Below, piece after piece: positions 61,442-64,000 of a stretch of DNA of 64,000 nucleotides. The stretch's first letter is position 1. Each line of letters starts with the position of its first letter. Source of the stretch: CmP2 sp052084925. Its GTDB lineage: Bacteria > Actinomycetota > Actinomycetes > Actinomycetales > Micrococcaceae. The notes under the pieces were generated by a model. That model was not told the origin of the DNA, made no database searches, and was given only the letters and a program-made list of their open reading frames with translations. The translations under genes and the position numbers were made by a program. The stretch covers positions 163,340-227,339 of the forward strand of contig JBQDEV010000005.1 in the NCBI GenBank assembly GCA_052084925.1. Direction: 5' to 3'.

Positions 61442-61460
61442 AGGTCGTCGAAACGATCAA
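61432..61460 (-). promoter_or_regulatory. Probable promoter of rpmB-rpmG-rpsN
   Basis: On the minus strand TTGATC (61460-61455) and TAAGAT (61437-61432) are separated by exactly 17 bases. The leader to rpmB would be about 300 bases. Confidence 0.6.
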
Positions 61461-61461
61461 A

Positions 61462-61498
61462 CCGCGTGACGGCCCCCACTGAGGAGCCGTACACGCGG
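61462..61498 (-). terminator. Terminator after the MarR gene
   Basis: CCGCGTG/CACGCGG with an inner CGGC/GCCG stem and a small bulge lies 17 bases past the MarR stop. It sits immediately next to the rpmB promoter. Confidence 0.55.
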
Positions 61499-61514
61499 GC
61501 CTGAACGCAGCGAA

Positions 61515-62030
61515 TCAGAGTTCGTCGTCCTCGGCAATCAGCCAATGCGACGGGTCGATGTTCGCCAGCAGCGCCTCGGCGAGCGTTTCCATGGCCTCCA
61601 TGCCCTCGGGGGTCAGGGAGTCCAGGACACGACGACGGATCGACTCGGCGTAGCGGCCCTCGACGCGGGTCACATCCGCCTGGCCCTGCTCGGTGAGCAG
61701 TGCCATCGTCACGCGCTTGTCATTGGTGGCTTGGCTGCGGTCGATAGCACCGCGCTCTTCGAGCTTGCGAGCCACGTGCGACAGCCGGGACAGCGAGCAG
61801 TTGCACCGCTCGGCCAGCTGGGACATGGTCAGTTCACCGTCGGCGTCCTTCAATGAGGACAGAACCTGGAATTCAAAGAAGCTCAGCGAGCCGGCCTTCT
61901 GCAGATCGGCTTCCAGCAGCGGCGCCGTGAGCATCGTCGCGGCGACGACTTTCCGCCAGATTCCCGTCTCCTGCTCTGAGAGCCAGCGGTAGTCCGCCTT
62001 TTCCTTCTTTCGCGTCATCACCTGTGCCAT
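61515..62030 (-). CDS. MarR-family transcriptional regulator
   Basis: A 171-residue winged-helix regulator: LSFFEFQVLSSLKDADGELT and MSQLAERCNCSLSRLSHVAR form the recognition part, followed by the wing region GAIDRSQATNDKRVTMALLT. ATG 62030 has AAGGGG eight bases upstream; GTG 62039 is an alternative. It lies downstream of the DHA2 exporter gene on the same strand, so it may respond to the same compounds, but 455 bases separate them and each probably has its own promoter. Confidence 0.9.
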   Translation of the reverse strand: MAQVMTRKKEKADYRWLSEQETGIWRKVVAATMLTAPLLEADLQKAGSLSFFEFQVLSSLKDADGELTMSQLAERCNCSLSRLSHVARKLEERGAIDRSQATNDKRVTMALLTEQGQADVTRVEGRYAESIRRRVLDSLTPEGMEAMETLAEALLANIDPSHWLIAEDDEL

Positions 62031-62484
62031 TTCCGGCACCCCTTCCTGAGAGTTTTCCCTTGTCAGACTATATATTCGAGTTCACTTCAAGTACACCAGC
62101 CACGGTCGACTGATCCGTCGACCGCACAACCGGTGCTGAGTGACTTGCCCCCTCCGATGACTCTCGTCGTAACCAGTCACTCTGCTCCAGCGCACCTCGG
62201 GTGCGTTGGGGTCGAGTAATGGTTGTCTGAAACCCTCGGAATCGTTGAGGCCCCAATTCCTCAACATGTGACCCTCAATTGTAGAAGAGATAACTGTGTC
62301 AGCGCTCCCTGGACTCTGGTGAGCACCTGAAGATCCTGACCTGAACCTCGGACGCCCTGCACGCGTCAATCTCTTGTTCCTCTATGTTAATCCGCCTGAC
62401 CAGGAAGTTCGACATTTCACCGCCAGATTTGGCCATTTCGTCGAATGATTGCCCAATTGTCCAAGATCACAGTTAAGTGCTGCG
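62031..62484. other. Gene-free AT-richer region upstream of marR
   Basis: No gene is evident. The part next to marR (62060-62095) is AT-rich and carries an imperfect inverted repeat likely to be the marR promoter/operator. The rest (62100-62484) has no strong hairpin, repeat or coding signal that I can support. Confidence 0.5.
62075..62090. promoter_or_regulatory. Candidate MarR operator
   Basis: TTCGAGT-TC-ACTTCAA is an imperfect inverted repeat (two mismatched pairs) beside a TATATA stretch, 45 bases upstream of the marR start. Autoregulation is typical of the family. Confidence 0.4.
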
Positions 62485-64000
62485 CTATGACGGCGTCCCC
62501 TCGGGGTGAAGGTCCTCGGCGCCCGCCGTGGTCTCCCGACGGCGTTGCCGGTGATCCACGATGGCGAAAACCAGGGCCAGCCCGCACATCACCATCAGCA
62601 CGCCCACCGAGGAATCGAAGGCGAAGCGGTAGGCGGCCAGTGATTCCGGGTCGCCGGGATCAGGCAGTCCCGAGCTGGTGCGGGGCACCGAGGCGACCAG
62701 GGCGTAGAACACAGTGGTTGCCACTGCCACACCGATCGCGTTGCCCAGGCGCTGCCCGACCTGCTGGAACGATCCGGCGACTCCGGCTGAGGCCAGTGGC
62801 ACGTGGAGCAGGGTGCGCATCTGGTTGGCCGACATCACCAGCCCCGGTCCCGCACCGCACAGCGCCAGCGACGCGGCCATGGCCCAGGGGGTGTGCGCGG
62901 GGTCGACGAAGCGGGCGATCAGTGCTAGCCCGAGCAGGCCCGCCAGGAAGATTCCGACACCGACGATCACCAGGACGGTGGCGTGGTTGAAGGTGTAGCG
63001 CCCGGAGAGCCAGGCGGTGATCGCGGAGACGATGGCGAAGGGGATGGTGATCATCCCGACGACAACAGCGGAGTGCCCCAGGCCCTGCTGGTTGTAGAGG
63101 GTCATCACCAGGAAGGTCGCCGGCATAGCGGCGAACCACAGTGTGGTGATGATGACCCCGTTGCGATACGAGGGGTAGGAGAAGAGCCGGAAGTCCAGCA
63201 CCGGTGAGCGCCCACGGTCCCGGTAGCGCCGCTCCCACCAGATGAACGCGGTGGCGGTGACCGCACCGAGGGCCAGCAGCAGCCAGCGGCCGGGTGCGTC
63301 CCGGTCGGTTCCGGTGGTGAGCACGAACGGCAGCATCACCAGCAGCACCGTGGAGGCTAACAGCGAGACCCCCACCAGATCCAGGTCGCGGGAGGCACGC
63401 TCATGGGCCTGCCGACCAGGTAGCAGCCGGATGGCCAGCGGAATGATGATCAGCGCCAGGGGCACGTTCATCCCGAAGGTCCACCGCCACCCCAGCTCAG
63501 GGCCGAGTATGCCGATGAACAGCCCGCCGATGGTGGGCCCGAACGCCGTGCCGAACCCGATGGAGGCACCGAAGATGCCGAAGGCCTGCCCGCGCTGCTG
63601 CCCCTGGAAGAGGTTCTGGATCATGCCCAGCACCTGCGGCATCAGCACTCCGGCGGCCAGCCCCTGAACGAGACGGGCCACCACCAGCGCCTCGGAGGTG
63701 GGCGCCAGGGCGGAGGCAAGCGAGGCGAGCGTGAACAGGATGAGTCCCAGCAGGAACATCGCCTTGCGGTTCCACTGGTCGCCCAGTCGTCCCGACGGGA
63801 CCAAGGCGATGCCGAAGGCCAGCACATAGCCGGCGACGATGAGCTGGGTCTGCGTCGTCGTCGCCCCGAGGGTGGACTGCAGTGGCGTGAGAATGACATT
63901 GACCTTGACCAGGTCGAGAATGGTGAGGATCGCCACCGAGGCGCAGACCGTGAACGCCGCCCACGGGGAACGGGTGCGCGCGGGGGCAGGAGCAGATTCG
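62485..64000 (-). CDS. DHA2-family multidrug MFS exporter (N-terminus beyond window)
   Basis: A drug:proton antiporter of the 14-span EmrB/QacA type, truncated by the window end. The frame runs open to base 64000 and the visible N-terminal part reads RSPWAAFTVCASVAILTILD, so the GTG at 63936 is not the true start. Motifs: LDLVKVNVILTPLQSTLG in TM1, PSGRLGDQWNRKAMFL (motif A) and VARLVQGLAAGVLMPQVLGM. The C-terminus is a short polar tail after the last span. More than 500 residues in total are expected. Confidence 0.92.
   Translation of the reverse strand, partial: ESAPAPARTRSPWAAFTVCASVAILTILDLVKVNVILTPLQSTLGATTTQTQLIVAGYVLAFGIALVPSGRLGDQWNRKAMFLLGLILFTLASLASALAPTSEALVVARLVQGLAAGVLMPQVLGMIQNLFQGQQRGQAFGIFGASIGFGTAFGPTIGGLFIGILGPELGWRWTFGMNVPLALIIIPLAIRLLPGRQAHERASRDLDLVGVSLLASTVLLVMLPFVLTTGTDRDAPGRWLLLALGAVTATAFIWWERRYRDRGRSPVLDFRLFSYPSYRNGVIITTLWFAAMPATFLVMTLYNQQGLGHSAVVVGMITIPFAIVSAITAWLSGRYTFNHATVLVIVGVGIFLAGLLGLALIARFVDPAHTPWAMAASLALCGAGPGLVMSANQMRTLLHVPLASAGVAGSFQQVGQRLGNAIGVAVATTVFYALVASVPRTSSGLPDPGDPESLAAYRFAFDSSVGVLMVMCGLALVFAIVDHRQRRRETTAGAEDLHPEGTPS

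Larger units (their letters stand above)
61121..61514. other. Long leader region upstream of rpmB
   Basis: Nearly 400 bases separate rpmB from the MarR gene. They contain a MarR terminator, a good promoter and, after it, about 300 bases that would be the untranslated leader of rpmB. No credible gene is seen; a 61-codon frame at 61135-61320 looks non-coding. No Zur-like box was recognised. Confidence 0.55.

Noticed and set aside
1..64000. CRISPR arrays, insertion sequences, prophage or integrase genes
   Set aside because: No regularly spaced direct repeats, transposase or integrase motifs were seen. The DUF222-HNH gene is a common chromosomal family and not by itself evidence of a mobile element.

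Overview
The window is high-GC actinobacterial DNA, best matching the order Micrococcales. The support is a dnaK-grpE-dnaJ-hspR heat-shock cluster with HspR (HAIR) operators, a DUF222/HNH protein, a DUF1023 hydrolase, a DUF4235 protein, a fused dCTP deaminase/dUTPase, DtxR/IdeR-like iron boxes and Cys-free S14/L33/L28 proteins. A complete Mrp Na+/H+ antiporter operon and a BCCT osmolyte carrier point to a salt- or alkali-tolerant lifestyle (inference). The genus cannot be fixed from the sequence alone.

Layout. 1-8.8 kb: truncated lipoprotein, YihY membrane protein overlapping an acetyltransferase-methyltransferase fusion, DoxX and TSUP membrane proteins, then DedA, a penicillin-binding lipoprotein and TrmB in one direction. 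9-14.2 kb: BCCT carrier converging on a large secreted ExeM/NucH-type nuclease. 14.3-19.9 kb: heat-shock operon (dnaK, grpE, dnaJ, hspR, DUF1023 hydrolase) driven by a promoter flanked by two HspR operators. 20-29.5 kb: DUF222-HNH protein, iron-box-preceded dps, P-loop kinase-like protein, cardiolipin synthase, TetR/MMPL efflux pair, DUF4235. 29.5-36.8 kb: mnhA(B)CDEFG operon with ATGA overlaps. 36.9-41.9 kb: MFS carrier, dcd, tRNA-Gly(CCC), AEC carrier, a single-TM hypothetical protein and a tiny secreted Asp-box protein. 41.9-47.2 kb: NarL-type two-component system, flavodoxin, thioredoxin/NHL protein. 47.3-50.8 kb: alkaline phosphatase followed by a DUF916 (WxL-interacting-like) membrane protein. 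50.7-54.8 kb: ABC exporter and a second two-component system. 54.8-59.5 kb: CopC/CopD-CtaG copper cluster. 59.5-59.8 kb: a 10-N scaffold gap flanked by a spurious duplicate. 59.8-62 kb: HU, rpsN, rpmG, rpmB and a MarR regulator. 62.5-64 kb: truncated DHA2 drug exporter.

The most interesting signal links two distant loci. The secreted nuclease and the alkaline phosphatase end in a nearly identical 167-residue WxL-like module (11 differences by eye), and the similarity continues through the stop codon into the terminator. The gene after the phosphatase encodes a membrane protein built like a WxL-interacting (DUF916) protein. The phosphatase promoter region carries GTTCAC direct repeats with 11-nt spacing that resemble a PHO box. 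Together these suggest an actinobacterial WxL-like surface-display system that holds phosphate-scavenging enzymes (DNA to nucleotides to phosphate) on the cell wall.
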